This document shows, piece after piece, positions 34,970 through 47,091 of a DNA stretch of 64,000 nt; within the stretch, counting starts at the first letter, position 1; the number at the start of each line of letters is the position of its first letter. Position numbers and translations under genes: made by a program. The notes beneath the pieces are model-generated. The model made no database searches, had not been told where the DNA came from, and was given only the letters and a program-made list of their open reading frames with translations. This stretch comes from Phaeobacter sp. QD34_24 (GTDB taxonomy: Bacteria > Pseudomonadota > Alphaproteobacteria > Rhodobacterales > Rhodobacteraceae), in contig NZ_JARCJD010000009.1 in NCBI RefSeq assembly GCF_028890115.1, positions 1 to 64,000 on the forward strand, written 5' to 3'.

Positions 34970-36253
34970 ATGAGCGATAATTCAAAGGGTTTCACCCCCT
35001 CGCGCCGTCAGTTTCTGGCAGGTGCGGCAGCAGCCGGGGTCGGCAGCGCGGTTGCGGGCGCGGCCCAGGCAGCGGGCCCTGACCCGCTGATCACCGAGGT
35101 CCAGGAATGGGCCAGCGGCCTTGGCGATGGCGTTGACGCCACCCCATACGGTCTGCCGATCAGCTATGAATCGGATGTGATCCGCCGCAACGTGGAATGG
35201 CTGACCGCCGATACGATCTCTTCGATCAACTTCACCCCGATCCACGCGCTGGACGGCACCATCACGCCGCAGGGCTGCGCCTTCGAGCGTCACCACTCGG
35301 GCGCGATTGATCTGAAGAAGGAAGACTACCGCCTGATGATCAACGGGTTGGTCGACACGCCGCTGGTCTTCTCCTACGCGGATCTGGAGCGGTTCCCGCG
35401 TGAAAACCGCGTCTACTTCTGCGAATGCGCGGCGAACTCGGGCATGGAATGGGCCGGTGCCCAGCTGAACGGTGCTCAGTTCACCCACGGCATGATCCAC
35501 AACATGGAGTATTCGGGCGTTTCTCTGCGCACCCTGCTGGAAGAGGCGGGCCTGGATGCGGCGGGCGATCTCAAGGACAAGTGGGTCTATGTGGAAGGCG
35601 CGGATGCGTCGTCCAACGGCCGCTCGATCCCGATGGACAAGGCGCTGGACGATGTTCTGGTCGCCTTCAAGGCCAACGGCGAAGCCCTGCGCAAGGAGCA
35701 CGGCTACCCGGTGCGCCTGGTTGTTCCCGGCTGGGAAGGCAACATGTGGGTCAAATGGCTGCGCCGCATCGAGGTGATGGATGGCCCGGTCGAATCCCGC
35801 GAGGAGACCTCGAAATACACCGACACGCTGGAAGACGGCACCAGCCGCAAGTGGACCTGGGAAATGGATGCAAAATCCGTTGTCACCAGCCCCAGCCCGC
35901 AGTCGCCGATCACCCATGGCACGGGTCCGCTGGTCATCACCGGCCTGGCCTGGTCCGGTCGCGGCACCATCACCGGTGTCGATGTCTCCATCGATGGCGG
36001 CAAGACCTGGAGCGAGGCACGCCTCGGCGCCCCCGGCACCGACAAGGCGCTGACGCGCTTCTATCTCGATATCAACTGGGACGGTCAGGAAATGTTCCTG
36101 CAAAGCCGCGCCCGCGACAGTTCCGGCTATGTGCAGCCGACCAAGGCGCAGCTGCGCGAGGTGCGCGGCCTGAACTCGATCTATCACAACAACTCCATCC
36201 AGACCTGGTGGGTGAAGGCAAACGGAGAGGCGGAAAATGTCGAAGTTTCCTAA
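34970..36253 (+). CDS. soxC: Sulfane dehydrogenase molybdenum subunit SoxC
   Basis: Molybdopterin subunit of SoxCD, which oxidises the sulfane sulfur left on SoxY and takes up six electrons. About 427 residues: a Tat signal (SRRQFLAGAAAAGVGSAVAG), the sulfite-oxidase catalytic fold with the Mo-binding Cys in YFCECAANSGMEW, GWEGNMWVKWLRRIEV, and the dimerisation domain (WSGRGTITGVDVSIDGG). ATG 34961 is in frame, but GGAGG is only one base from it and ten bases from ATG 34970, so I prefer the latter. It overlaps soxD by 17 bases. Confidence 0.96.
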   Translation: MSDNSKGFTPSRRQFLAGAAAAGVGSAVAGAAQAAGPDPLITEVQEWASGLGDGVDATPYGLPISYESDVIRRNVEWLTADTISSINFTPIHALDGTITPQGCAFERHHSGAIDLKKEDYRLMINGLVDTPLVFSYADLERFPRENRVYFCECAANSGMEWAGAQLNGAQFTHGMIHNMEYSGVSLRTLLEEAGLDAAGDLKDKWVYVEGADASSNGRSIPMDKALDDVLVAFKANGEALRKEHGYPVRLVVPGWEGNMWVKWLRRIEVMDGPVESREETSKYTDTLEDGTSRKWTWEMDAKSVVTSPSPQSPITHGTGPLVITGLAWSGRGTITGVDVSIDGGKTWSEARLGAPGTDKALTRFYLDINWDGQEMFLQSRARDSSGYVQPTKAQLREVRGLNSIYHNNSIQTWWVKANGEAENVEVS

Positions 36254-37304
36254 TCTGATCGCAGCAACCGCAATGGCAGCCGCGCTGGCGGCACCTGCCT
36301 ATGCTGAGAAATTCGGTCTGGGCCGCCCGGCGCTGCCGGAAGAAATCGCCGCCTGGGATCTGGATGTCAGCCCCGATGGCACCGGCCTGCCCGAAGGCTC
36401 GGGCGATGTGTTCACCGGCGAAGAGGTCTTTGCCGATAAATGCGCCATCTGCCACGGCGACTTTGCCGAAGGTGTCGACAACTGGCCGAAACTGGCCGGT
36501 GGCGCGGGCACGCTGGACCACGAGGATCCGCTGAAAACGGTCGGCTCCTACTGGCCGCATCTGTCCACCACCTGGGACTATGTGAACCGCTCCATGCCCT
36601 TTGGCGCGGCGCAGACGCTGAGCGCGGATGAGGTCTACGCCATTGTGGCCTATATCCTCTACTCCAACGACCTGGTGGATGACGAGTTCACCCTGTCGCA
36701 CGAGAATTTCGCAGAGGTGGCGCTGCCCAACGCTGATGGCTTCATCATCGATGATCGCCTGACCTCCGAGGCGCATTTCTGGACCGATACCCCTTGCATG
36801 GAAAACTGCAAGGACACGGTCGAGATCACCATGCGCGCCGCGGTTCTGGACGTGACCCCGGATGAAACCGGCCTGGTCCCGCGTGCGGAAACCGGCGAAG
36901 CCAGCGAAGAGGCCGCCGTCCAGGAGGCATCCGCTGAAGCCGCCCCTGCCGCCGAGCCGGTGGAAGAGGTTGCAGCCCTGGATCCCGAACTGGTCGCGGC
37001 CGGTGAAAAGGTCTTCAAGAAGTGCAAATCCTGCCACCAGGTGGGCGATGGCGCCAAGAACAAGACCGGTCCGATGCTGAATGGCATCGTCGGGTCTGCA
37101 GCAGGCGCGGTCGAGGGTTTCCGCTACTCCAAGGCGATGTCCGGCGCGGGTGCTGATGGTCTGGTCTGGAGCGAGGAAGAGCTTGCCGCCTTCCTTGCCA
37201 AGCCTAAGGCCTATATGAAGAAGACCAAGATGTCCTTTGCGGGTTTGAAAAAAGACGCGGATGTCGAAGCAGTCATTGCCTATCTGAAATCCTTCGACGG
37301 ATGA
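36237..37304 (+). CDS. soxD: Sulfane dehydrogenase dihaem cytochrome subunit SoxD
   Basis: Electron-accepting subunit of SoxCD, 355 residues. It has a signal peptide (cleavage near residue 23, AYAEK) and two cytochrome c domains: CAICH (69-73) and CKSCH near residue 261. A Glu/Ala/Pro-rich linker of about 45 residues separates them. Both domains being present marks the dihaem alphaproteobacterial form. The second domain resembles mitochondrial-type cytochrome c550. It overlaps soxC by 17 bases, and soxE begins four bases after its stop. Confidence 0.96.
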   Translation: MSKFPNLIAATAMAAALAAPAYAEKFGLGRPALPEEIAAWDLDVSPDGTGLPEGSGDVFTGEEVFADKCAICHGDFAEGVDNWPKLAGGAGTLDHEDPLKTVGSYWPHLSTTWDYVNRSMPFGAAQTLSADEVYAIVAYILYSNDLVDDEFTLSHENFAEVALPNADGFIIDDRLTSEAHFWTDTPCMENCKDTVEITMRAAVLDVTPDETGLVPRAETGEASEEAAVQEASAEAAPAAEPVEEVAALDPELVAAGEKVFKKCKSCHQVGDGAKNKTGPMLNGIVGSAAGAVEGFRYSKAMSGAGADGLVWSEEELAAFLAKPKAYMKKTKMSFAGLKKDADVEAVIAYLKSFDG

Positions 37305-37308
37305 TGAC

Positions 37309-38019
37309 ATGAGGATCTGGATAACAACACTTGTTGCTGTTGTCGCGCTTTCGGGCGCGGCAGGGGCCGATGAGACAGCTGTTCAGATTGGTGATGCAGA
37401 GAGAGGCGCGGATATATTCCGCGCCTGTTCTATTTGTCACGATGTCGGGCAGGGGGCCAAACACCGGGTTGGCCCGCATCTGAACGGGATTTTCGATCGC
37501 CCGGCAGCGGGGTTTGACGATTTCAAGTATTCCAAGGGGATCATCCGGGCCCGGCGCGATGGGTTGATCTGGGATCTTGCACGGCTTGATGCCTATATCG
37601 AAAACCCCAAGGCCCTGGTCAGCGGCACGCGGATGAACTTCCGCGGCATCAAGGATCCGCAGGACCGCCACGATGTGCTGGCCTATCTGCGGCAGTTCTC
37701 GGCCAGTCCGCAGGATATCCCCGAAGCCGCACCGACGGCGCTGAAGCGGGAGATCGAACTGGATGACACTGTTCTTTCGATAGAGGGGGATGCCGATTAT
37801 GGAGAGTATCTCTCCACCGAATGCACCACCTGTCATCAGATTGGCGGCGACTATGATGGTATACCGGTGATCACCGGATGGCCTCAGGAGGATTTCGTCA
37901 TCGCCATGCATGCCTACAAGCAGAAGATCCGTCCACATCCGGTCATGCAGATGATGGCCGGACGGCTCGCGGACGAGGAAATCGCTGCATTGGCTGCCTA
38001 TTTTGCCGCGCTGGAGTGA
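37309..38019 (+). CDS. soxE: Dihaem cytochrome c SoxE
   Basis: A 236-residue exported cytochrome with signal peptide (cleavage near GAAGADE) and two haem sites, CSICH at 40-44 and CTTCH near residue 173. The first half resembles class I cytochrome c. The second is shorter, with PVMQMMAGRLADEEIAALAAYF at its end supplying a likely Met ligand. In Paracoccus SoxE partners the flavoprotein SoxF; here soxF follows after 40 bases, which supports the name. Confidence 0.9.
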   Translation: MRIWITTLVAVVALSGAAGADETAVQIGDAERGADIFRACSICHDVGQGAKHRVGPHLNGIFDRPAAGFDDFKYSKGIIRARRDGLIWDLARLDAYIENPKALVSGTRMNFRGIKDPQDRHDVLAYLRQFSASPQDIPEAAPTALKREIELDDTVLSIEGDADYGEYLSTECTTCHQIGGDYDGIPVITGWPQEDFVIAMHAYKQKIRPHPVMQMMAGRLADEEIAALAAYFAALE

Positions 38020-38059
38020 TGCTCCGGCGCTTTGTTTTTTCAATGGGAGGAGAACTCAA

Positions 38060-39322
38060 ATGACAATTGACAGACGTAGCCTTCTGGGCGCTGGCGTTGC
38101 GGCGGCAGCCGCGCTGCAGACCCCCATGGTGCTTGGTCAGACGCGTCCGCGTGTTGTGGTCGTGGGCGGCGGGGCAGGCGGTGCAACCGCGGCCCGCTAC
38201 ATCGCCAAGGGCGCCAAGGGGGCGATCGACGTCACATTGGTCGAGCCGAGCCGCAGCTACTACACCTGCTTCTTCTCGAACCTCTACATCGGGGGCTTTC
38301 GGGAACTCTCCAGCATCGCCCACAGCTATGGCACATTGGCCAGCGAATACGGCATCAACGTGGTGCATGACTGGGCAACCGGCATCGACCGGGATGCCCG
38401 CACCGTCAGCCTTGCCGGGGGCGCCTCGCTGCCCTACGACCGTTTGATCCTGTCGCCGGGCATCGATTTCATCGATGGCGCGGTCGAAGGCTGGGATGTC
38501 AGCGCCCAGAACAAGATGCCACATGCCTATAAGGCCGGGTCGCAGTCCGAACTGCTGAAGGCGCAGATCGAAGCCATGCCCGAGGGCGGTACCTTTGTCA
38601 TGGTCGCGCCACCCAATCCCTATCGCTGCCCGCCGGGACCCTATGAGCGGGTGTCCATGGTGGCGCATGTGCTGAAAGAGCGGAACCCCACGGCCAAGAT
38701 CATCGTGGCGGATCCCAAGCCGAAGTTCTCGAAAATGGCGCTGTTCCAGGAAGGCTGGGCCAACCACTATGACGGGATGGTCGAATGGATCGGTCCTGAT
38801 TTCGGCGGTGGCAATGTCTCGGTGAACCCGGATGCCATGACGGTCAACATCGATGGCGAAGACGTGAAGGCGGATGCCTGCAACGTCATTCCGGCGATGA
38901 AGGCGGGCCGCATCTGCGAGATGGCCGGGATCACCGAGGGCAACTGGGCGCCGGTCGATGGCCGCACCATGCAAAGCCGCATCGACGAGAACATCCATGT
39001 GCTGGGCGATGCCTGCGCCCAAGGCGATATGCCGAAATCCGGCTTCTCCGCCAACAGCCAGGCCAAGGTGGCTGCGATGGCGGTGCGGGCGGCATTGACC
39101 GACTCCAAAATGTTCCCGGCCAAATTCTCCAACACCTGCTGGTCGCTGATCGGCACCAATGACGGGGTGAAGGTCGGCGCCACCTATGAGGCGACCGAGG
39201 AGAAGATCGCCAAGGTCGATGGTTTCATTTCTCAGACAGGTGAGGATGCCGAACTGCGCCAGGCCACCTATGAGGAAAGCATCGGCTGGTACGCGGGGAT
39301 CACCAAGGACATGTTTGGCTGA
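38060..39322 (+). CDS. soxF: Flavocytochrome c sulfide dehydrogenase flavoprotein subunit SoxF
   Basis: A 420-residue exported FAD protein that oxidises sulfide with a cytochrome partner, probably SoxE. It has a Tat signal (IDRRSLLGAGVAAAAALQ), a dinucleotide-binding motif VVVVGGGAGGATAARYI, and redox cysteines Cys70 (YTCFFSN) and Cys190 (YRCPPGPYE) that form the disulfide next to the flavin in this family. HVLGDACAQGDMPKSG is the second FAD block. GGGAGGAG precedes ATG 38060; the earlier in-frame ATG 38003 lies in soxE. Last gene of the sox run. Confidence 0.94.
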   Translation: MTIDRRSLLGAGVAAAAALQTPMVLGQTRPRVVVVGGGAGGATAARYIAKGAKGAIDVTLVEPSRSYYTCFFSNLYIGGFRELSSIAHSYGTLASEYGINVVHDWATGIDRDARTVSLAGGASLPYDRLILSPGIDFIDGAVEGWDVSAQNKMPHAYKAGSQSELLKAQIEAMPEGGTFVMVAPPNPYRCPPGPYERVSMVAHVLKERNPTAKIIVADPKPKFSKMALFQEGWANHYDGMVEWIGPDFGGGNVSVNPDAMTVNIDGEDVKADACNVIPAMKAGRICEMAGITEGNWAPVDGRTMQSRIDENIHVLGDACAQGDMPKSGFSANSQAKVAAMAVRAALTDSKMFPAKFSNTCWSLIGTNDGVKVGATYEATEEKIAKVDGFISQTGEDAELRQATYEESIGWYAGITKDMFG

Positions 39323-39355
39323 CCTTTAGCAGGCATTCCACACCACTGATTTGAA

Positions 39356-39383
39356 CAAAGGGCGCTCGTTGCAGCGCCCTTTG
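39356..39383 (+). terminator. Terminator after soxF
   Basis: CAAAGGGCGCT (39356-39366) pairs perfectly with AGCGCCCTTTG (39373-39383), followed by TCTTGTG. It marks the end of the sox transcript, 34 bases past the soxF stop. Confidence 0.8.
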
Positions 39384-41946
<2,563 letters not shown>

Positions 41947-41968
41947 TCAACGCCATCTAAAACAAGAG

Positions 41969-41996
41969 CGCCCCGGTCCTGTGCCGGGGCGTTTTT
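41969..41996 (+). terminator. Terminator after katG
   Basis: CGCCCCGG (41969-41976) pairs with CCGGGGCG (41984-41991), followed by TTTTT. It lies 23 bases past the katG stop. Confidence 0.85.
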
Positions 41997-42027
41997 CTTT
42001 GCAGGCATCGGATTTGCCAAGCCAGGT

Positions 42028-43035
42028 TCAGGACCAGCCCTTGCGGAAGAAATGTGGGCTGGCGCCGAACTTGCGTTTGAACTGACGCGAGAAATGCGTG
42101 GTGCTGTTGAAGCCCGAGGCCAGGGCGATCTCGGTCACCGACATTGAGGTTTCATTCATCAGCGCAAAGGCATGGCTGAGGCGCATGTCGCAATAGACCT
42201 GCATCGGGCTTTGATTGAGGTAGCGGGAAAACAACCGCTCCAGCTGGCGGCGCGAGATATCCAGCTGGGTGCAAAGATCGCCGATCTGCAAGGGTTCCTC
42301 GATCGATTCCTGCATCAGTTGCAGCGCGTTGAGCAGGCGCTGGTTACGGCTGCCGATGGCGACGGCAAAGTTGGATTTCTGCGGTGCGGCCTGGCCGCCC
42401 GACCGCACATGCAGGCACATGTCGGCCACGATGATGGCTAGCTGCTTGCCATGGCGCGCCTCGATGAGGTTCAGCATCAGGTCGGTCGCCGCATTGCCGC
42501 CGCCGCAGGTCATCAATGACCCTGAGATTTCAAAGGTATTGCCGGTGGGGGCAAGCCGGGGGAAACGCTCGATGAAGCCAGGCTGGTTTTCCCAGTGCAG
42601 GGTAAAGGCCTGGTCCTTGATCAGCCCCGCCTGGGCCAGGGCAAAGGCGCCGGTGCAGATGCCGCCGATGGCCCGGCCAAAGCGGTTTTCGCGACGCAGC
42701 CAGTTGAGCGTGGCCTCTCCGGCGCTGCTTTGCGGCTCCACCCCCGCACAGACAAAGCCAAGGCTGTCGGCGGGTAGGGGGCAAAGCGCCATATCGGGGG
42801 TGATGGTCATCCCGTTGGAGCATTTGATCGGTGCGCCGTCCTCGGTCATCACGAACCAGCGGTAGAGCCGGGTGTTGGTCACCTGGTTGGCAATCCGCAA
42901 GGGTTCGATGGCGGCGGCCACGGGCAGCATGGTGGCCTTGTTCAGCAACAGGAAATAGAAATCCTGTGGCGCCCCGTCAAAGGGCAGGTCCAGCTTGGCA
43001 GCCGCACCTTTCTGAACAAAGCTGTCATCTGTCAT
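42028..43035 (-). CDS. GlxA-family AraC-type transcriptional regulator
   Basis: A 335-residue regulator with an N-terminal DJ-1/PfpI-like domain (GGICTGAFALAQAGLI is its nucleophile-elbow region) and a C-terminal AraC helix-turn-helix pair (LCTQLDISRRQLERLFSRYL and VTEIALASGFNSTTHFSRQF). This architecture includes glycine-betaine, carnitine and arginine regulators, and the ligand here is not evident. ATG 43035 (MTDDSFVQK) begins the conserved part; the frame is open further upstream to 43227. It is divergent from clpP with about 235 bases between. Confidence 0.9.
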   Translation of the reverse strand: MTDDSFVQKGAAAKLDLPFDGAPQDFYFLLLNKATMLPVAAAIEPLRIANQVTNTRLYRWFVMTEDGAPIKCSNGMTITPDMALCPLPADSLGFVCAGVEPQSSAGEATLNWLRRENRFGRAIGGICTGAFALAQAGLIKDQAFTLHWENQPGFIERFPRLAPTGNTFEISGSLMTCGGGNAATDLMLNLIEARHGKQLAIIVADMCLHVRSGGQAAPQKSNFAVAIGSRNQRLLNALQLMQESIEEPLQIGDLCTQLDISRRQLERLFSRYLNQSPMQVYCDMRLSHAFALMNETSMSVTEIALASGFNSTTHFSRQFKRKFGASPHFFRKGWS

Positions 43036-43271
43036 GGCGCGGATCCGTGGCCGGTCAGGTTTTTTGTTTGTTAGTTCAGACTGTGGCAGACAGGCCCGGA
43101 AATTACGACAGGCAAGCCCCGAATTGCGACGTGTCCCGGGCGCCGCAGGGAGGGCACGGCCTTCCGTAAATTCTATGTGCGCCCCTTGCAGCCCTTTTGG
43201 GGGAACACTAAGACTCAGGTAACACATGCTCCGCTATGATGCCGGGCATAATCCAACGCAGGCAGGTTCGA

Positions 43272-43904
43272 ATGATTGATCCAACAGAAACATACATGAA
43301 CACTCTGGTGCCCATGGTGGTCGAACAGACCAGCCGGGGTGAGCGCGCTTATGATATCTTCTCGCGCCTGCTGAAAGAGCGTATCATTTTCCTCAATGGT
43401 CCCGTGCATGACGGTATGAGCTCGCTGATCGTTGCGCAGCTTTTGCACCTTGAGGCCGAGAATCCCTCCAAGGAAATCTCGATGTACATCAACTCGCCGG
43501 GTGGCGTGGTGACCTCGGGCCTGTCGATCTATGACACCATGCAATACATCAAACCCAAGGTTTCGACCCTGGTGATCGGCCAGGCGGCCTCGATGGGGTC
43601 GCTTCTGCTGACCGCGGGTGAGCCGGGCATGCGGTTTTCGCTGCCGAACTCCCGCGTGATGGTGCACCAGCCCTCGGGCGGCTACCAGGGCCAGGCGACC
43701 GATATCATGATCCACGCCGAGGAGACGCTGAAGCTGAAGCGCCGCCTCAACGAGATCTACGTGAAGCACACCGGCCAGAAATACGAGAAGATCGAAAGCG
43801 CCCTGGAGCGCGACAACTTCATGTCGCCGGAAGAGGCGAAGGCCTTTGGCCTGATTGATGAAATTGTTGAAAATCGCGCCAAGGGTGACGAAGATATCAG
43901 CTGA
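43272..43904 (+). CDS. clpP: ATP-dependent Clp protease proteolytic subunit
   Basis: Serine protease that forms the 14-subunit degradation chamber and works with ClpX or ClpA. 210 residues from ATG 43272, with the complete triad: Ser107 ([11 protein letters not shown]), His132 (VMVHQPSGG) and Asp181 ([12 protein letters not shown]). The frame is open from 43236; ATG 43272 ([10 protein letters not shown]) or ATG 43296 ([10 protein letters not shown]) are the realistic starts, the first favoured by family length including a short propeptide. It is followed by clpX, as in most proteobacteria. Confidence 0.97.
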   Translation: MIDPTETYMNTLVPMVVEQTSRGERAYDIFSRLLKERIIFLNGPVHDGMSSLIVAQLLHLEAENPSKEISMYINSPGGVVTSGLSIYDTMQYIKPKVSTLVIGQAASMGSLLLTAGEPGMRFSLPNSRVMVHQPSGGYQGQATDIMIHAEETLKLKRRLNEIYVKHTGQKYEKIESALERDNFMSPEEAKAFGLIDEIVENRAKGDEDIS

Positions 43905-44049
43905 TCCCGGGTTTGACCGGGCGTTGTGTGCCCCAAATGGATAGGGGCACACTTTGACATTGTGACCGCTTGAGCAGTGTCTTAAGCTGTCAAAAAGGCG
44001 GGGTCAGGCGCGCAGCCAAGGCCCGCCGGAGCGGACTGAAAGGTAGATC

Positions 44050-45315
44050 ATGGCAACGAACTCAAGCGGCGACAGCAAGAACACGCTTTACTGCAGCTTC
44101 TGCGGCAAGAGCCAGCATGAGGTGCGCAAGCTGATTGCAGGGCCGACCGTGTTCATTTGCGACGAATGCGTCGAGCTGTGCATGGACATCATCCGCGAAG
44201 AGACCAAGGCATCGGGCCTGAAGGCCACCGATGGCGTGCCCACCCCCAAGGATATCTGCGAAGTTCTGGACGATTACGTGATCGGTCAGGCCACCGCGAA
44301 ACGCGTCCTGTCGGTGGCGGTGCACAACCACTACAAGCGGTTGAACCACGCGCAAAAGGCCTCCAACGATATCGAGCTGGCGAAATCCAACATCCTGCTG
44401 ATCGGCCCCACCGGCTGCGGCAAGACCCTGCTGGCTCAGACCCTGGCGCGTATTCTGGATGTGCCCTTCACCATGGCTGACGCCACCACGCTGACCGAAG
44501 CCGGTTACGTCGGCGAAGACGTGGAGAACATCATCCTGAAGCTGCTGCAGGCGTCGGAATACAACGTCGAACGCGCGCAGCGCGGCATCGTCTATATCGA
44601 CGAGGTCGACAAGATCACCCGCAAGTCGGAAAACCCCTCGATCACCCGCGATGTCTCGGGCGAGGGCGTGCAGCAGGCCCTGCTGAAGCTGATGGAAGGC
44701 ACCGTGGCTTCCGTTCCACCGCAGGGCGGGCGCAAGCATCCGCAGCAGGAATTCCTGCAGGTGGACACCACGAATATCCTGTTCATCTGCGGCGGCGCCT
44801 TTGCCGGTCTGGACCGGATCATCGCGCAGCGCGGCAAGGGCTCGGCCATGGGTTTTGGCGCCGATGTGCGTGACAATGATGATCGCGGCGTGGGCGAAAT
44901 CTTCCAGGACCTGGAACCCGAAGATCTGCTGAAATTCGGCCTGATCCCGGAATTCGTCGGCCGTCTGCCGGTTCTGGCAACGCTGGAAGATCTGGACGAG
45001 GATGCCCTGGTCACCATCCTGACCAAGCCCAAGAATGCGCTGATCAAGCAGTATCAGCGTCTGTTCGAGCTGGAAGACACCGAGCTGGACTTCACCGAAG
45101 AGGCCCTGAGCGCGATTGCCAAGAGGGCGATCGAACGCAAGACCGGCGCCCGTGGCCTGCGCTCGATCCTGGAAGACATCCTGCTGGATACGATGTTCGA
45201 TCTGCCGGGCAAGGGCAATGTCACCAAGGTTGTGGTCAACGAAGAGGCCGTGGGCTCCGACGCCCAGCCCTTGATGATCTACGCCGATGAAAAGGAATCC
45301 GCCTCGGCTGGCTGA
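44050..45315 (+). CDS. clpX: ATP-dependent Clp protease ATP-binding subunit ClpX
   Basis: AAA+ unfoldase that feeds tagged proteins into ClpP. 421 residues: zinc-binding N-domain with Cys15, Cys18, Cys37 and Cys40 ([16 protein letters not shown]), Walker A GPTGCGKT at about 117-124, Walker [11 protein letters not shown], and the ClpP-docking loop in the usual place. The 145-base clpP-clpX gap allows a separate promoter. A terminator follows 28 bases after the stop. Confidence 0.98.
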   Translation: MATNSSGDSKNTLYCSFCGKSQHEVRKLIAGPTVFICDECVELCMDIIREETKASGLKATDGVPTPKDICEVLDDYVIGQATAKRVLSVAVHNHYKRLNHAQKASNDIELAKSNILLIGPTGCGKTLLAQTLARILDVPFTMADATTLTEAGYVGEDVENIILKLLQASEYNVERAQRGIVYIDEVDKITRKSENPSITRDVSGEGVQQALLKLMEGTVASVPPQGGRKHPQQEFLQVDTTNILFICGGAFAGLDRIIAQRGKGSAMGFGADVRDNDDRGVGEIFQDLEPEDLLKFGLIPEFVGRLPVLATLEDLDEDALVTILTKPKNALIKQYQRLFELEDTELDFTEEALSAIAKRAIERKTGARGLRSILEDILLDTMFDLPGKGNVTKVVVNEEAVGSDAQPLMIYADEKESASAG

Positions 45316-45343
45316 TCCGCCGATCATCGTTCAAAGCTTTGGA

Positions 45344-45377
45344 AGGGCGAGCACCAGACCGGTGTTCGCCCTTTTTA
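45344..45377 (+). terminator. Terminator after clpX
   Basis: AGGGCGAGCACC (45344-45355) pairs with GGTGTTCGCCCT (45361-45372) with one G-T pair and a 5-base loop, followed by TTTTTATTT. Confidence 0.85.
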
Positions 45378-45453
45378 TTTCTCTACCGAGAACTCTTGAG
45401 AGTCCCTGTAAGCCGTGCTTTTCAATACGAGACTTCATCAAGGAGACGAGGCA

Positions 45454-45819
45454 ATGATCAAACGCATTTCATCGGGCGGCGAATTCGAGAAGAAGGTCGG
45501 CTATTGCCGGGCCGTTGTGGCGGGCGGTTTCGTGCATGTGGCGGGCACCGTCGGCCAGGGAGAGGATGTTGTCTCCCAGTGCCGCTCTGCCCTGGCGATC
45601 ATCGAAAAGGCCCTGGCGGAGGCAGGCGCCTCTTTTGCCGATGTGGTGCGGGTGAACTACTACCTGCCGCTGGCTGCCGAGTTCGAACCCTGCTGGCCGG
45701 TGCTGGCGGAAACCTTCGGCGCCAATCCGCCTGCGGCCACCATGATCGAATGCGGGTTGATCGACCCCAGGTACCGCATCGAGATTGAGGTGACCGCCGT
45801 GGCGCCCGCTGCCGGGTAG
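45454..45819 (+). CDS. RidA-family protein
   Basis: A 121-residue member of the RidA/YjgF/L-PSP superfamily of small trimeric proteins, many of which hydrolyse reactive enamine/imine intermediates. Motifs are VHVAGTVGQG and VVRVNYYLP. The catalytic Arg of archetypal RidA would fall near the segment MIECGLIDPRYRIEIEVTAV, where the RidA-type spacing is not clear, so deaminase activity is uncertain. AAGGAGACGAG precedes ATG 45454. It stands alone. Confidence 0.85.
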   Translation: MIKRISSGGEFEKKVGYCRAVVAGGFVHVAGTVGQGEDVVSQCRSALAIIEKALAEAGASFADVVRVNYYLPLAAEFEPCWPVLAETFGANPPAATMIECGLIDPRYRIEIEVTAVAPAAG

Positions 45820-46004
45820 CCCCTGGTTGACAGGTCGGTTGCGCGGGCATAGCGTTCCGGCAGGCCGCCACGGCCTGCCGCTCGCGCCGGATCTCGGCTT
45901 GGTGAACGTGGCACGTTGACGACAGCCTTCCTGGTATGTTTTGGCGGAAGAATGGCAATGCGGGCACCGTTTCACGATCCGTCGATGCAAAAAGGACAGG
46001 CGCA

Positions 46005-46547
46005 ATGCGCGATTTCACCGATTCCAAATCCATGGCCAAAACCCTGCGGTCGGGTCTTGCCGCACAGGGGATTGATATTCCCCATGCGCTGGCGCTTGAG
46101 CTGGTGGCCCAGCAGTTCGGCGCTGCCGACTGAAACACCCTTTCCGCCCGCATAGGCGCCTATCGAGCGCAGCCCCTGGTCAAGCCGGTGATCCCGGTGA
46201 TCCGCAGTTTCGACGCGGACAAGGCCCGTGAGTTCTACCTTGGGTATCTCGGCTTTGCGGTCGACTGGGAACATCGGTTTGCGCCGGACCTTCCCCTATA
46301 TATGCAGGTCTCACGCTCCGATTGCCTGTTGCACGTCAGCGGCCATCATGGCGATGCGACCCCAGGCGGGCGCAGCTTCATCCGCATCGAGGGGATCAAG
46401 GCCTTCCACGGCGAACTCAAGGCCAAGCACTACCCGAACCTCAATCCGGGGCTGGATCGCAAGCCCTGGGGGCTTGAGGTGAACCTCACCGATCCTTTTG
46501 GAAACCGCCTGACATTCTGCGAACAGCGCGGTCAGGACGGAAATTGA
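46005..46547 (+). pseudogene. Glyoxalase-superfamily protein, interrupted by TGA in place of Trp
   Basis: The start MRDFTDSKSMAKTLRSGLA, behind AAAGGACAGG, is the helical N-terminal domain found in glyoxalase-superfamily proteins. It ends at TGA 46131-46133 after GAAD. The same frame continues NTLSARIGAYRAQP and then a full glyoxalase/bleomycin-resistance-type domain (IPVIRSFDADKAREFYLGYL to DPFGNRLTFCEQ). In relatives the interrupted motif reads about DWNTLSARI, so the TGA stands where Trp (TGG) is expected. I infer a nonsense mutation. The C-terminal domain could still be made from GTG 46188, giving a 119-residue protein of normal single-domain size. Confidence 0.75.
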
Positions 46548-46654
46548 GGCCCCTGGGCGGCGGCTTGATACCGATGGTCAACCAATGACTGCGTTGTCAC
46601 TGGACCTTGGCTGGAATTTGCGCCATATCAGGGTCAACATCTTCGGAGGCACCC

Positions 46655-47041
46655 ATGGGAATCCTGAACACTCTTCTGCGCGCCGTGACCTGGTGGAACG
46701 GCCAGACGCTGAATACCGCGATCTATACCCGCCGCAAGGGGGTCAAGGTTGGCGAGGATGATCAGGGCAACGTGTTCTACCGCACGGCCGATGACAGCCG
46801 CCGCTGGGTGATCTTCAACGGCGAAGTCGAAGCTTCGCGGGTCAGCCCCGACTGGCACGGCTGGCTGCACCGCACCTTTGACGAGGTACCAAGCGAAAAG
46901 CCCCTGGCGCATAAATCCTGGGAAAAGCCGCATCAGGAAAACCTGACTGGTACTGCCATGGCCTATGCCCCGTCGGGCTCCATCCGCCGTGGTGGCGAGC
47001 CCAAGCAACGCAGCGATTACGAGGCCTGGGTGCCGGAATAA
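46655..47041 (+). CDS. NADH:ubiquinone oxidoreductase accessory subunit, NDUFA12 family
   Basis: A 128-residue homologue of the mitochondrial complex I accessory subunit B17.2/NDUFA12, kept in alphaproteobacteria. Diagnostic stretches are [35 protein letters not shown] and [11 protein letters not shown]. The C-terminal tail contains basic and Gly-rich residues. ATG 46655 follows CGGAGGCACCC; the frame is open from 46607 but without support. It lies upstream of mlaD by 50 bases. Confidence 0.93.
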   Translation: MGILNTLLRAVTWWNGQTLNTAIYTRRKGVKVGEDDQGNVFYRTADDSRRWVIFNGEVEASRVSPDWHGWLHRTFDEVPSEKPLAHKSWEKPHQENLTGTAMAYAPSGSIRRGGEPKQRSDYEAWVPE

Positions 47042-47091
47042 GCCGACGCACCCGACGGCGGCCCCACATCACTTCGAATTAGGCAGGCGAT

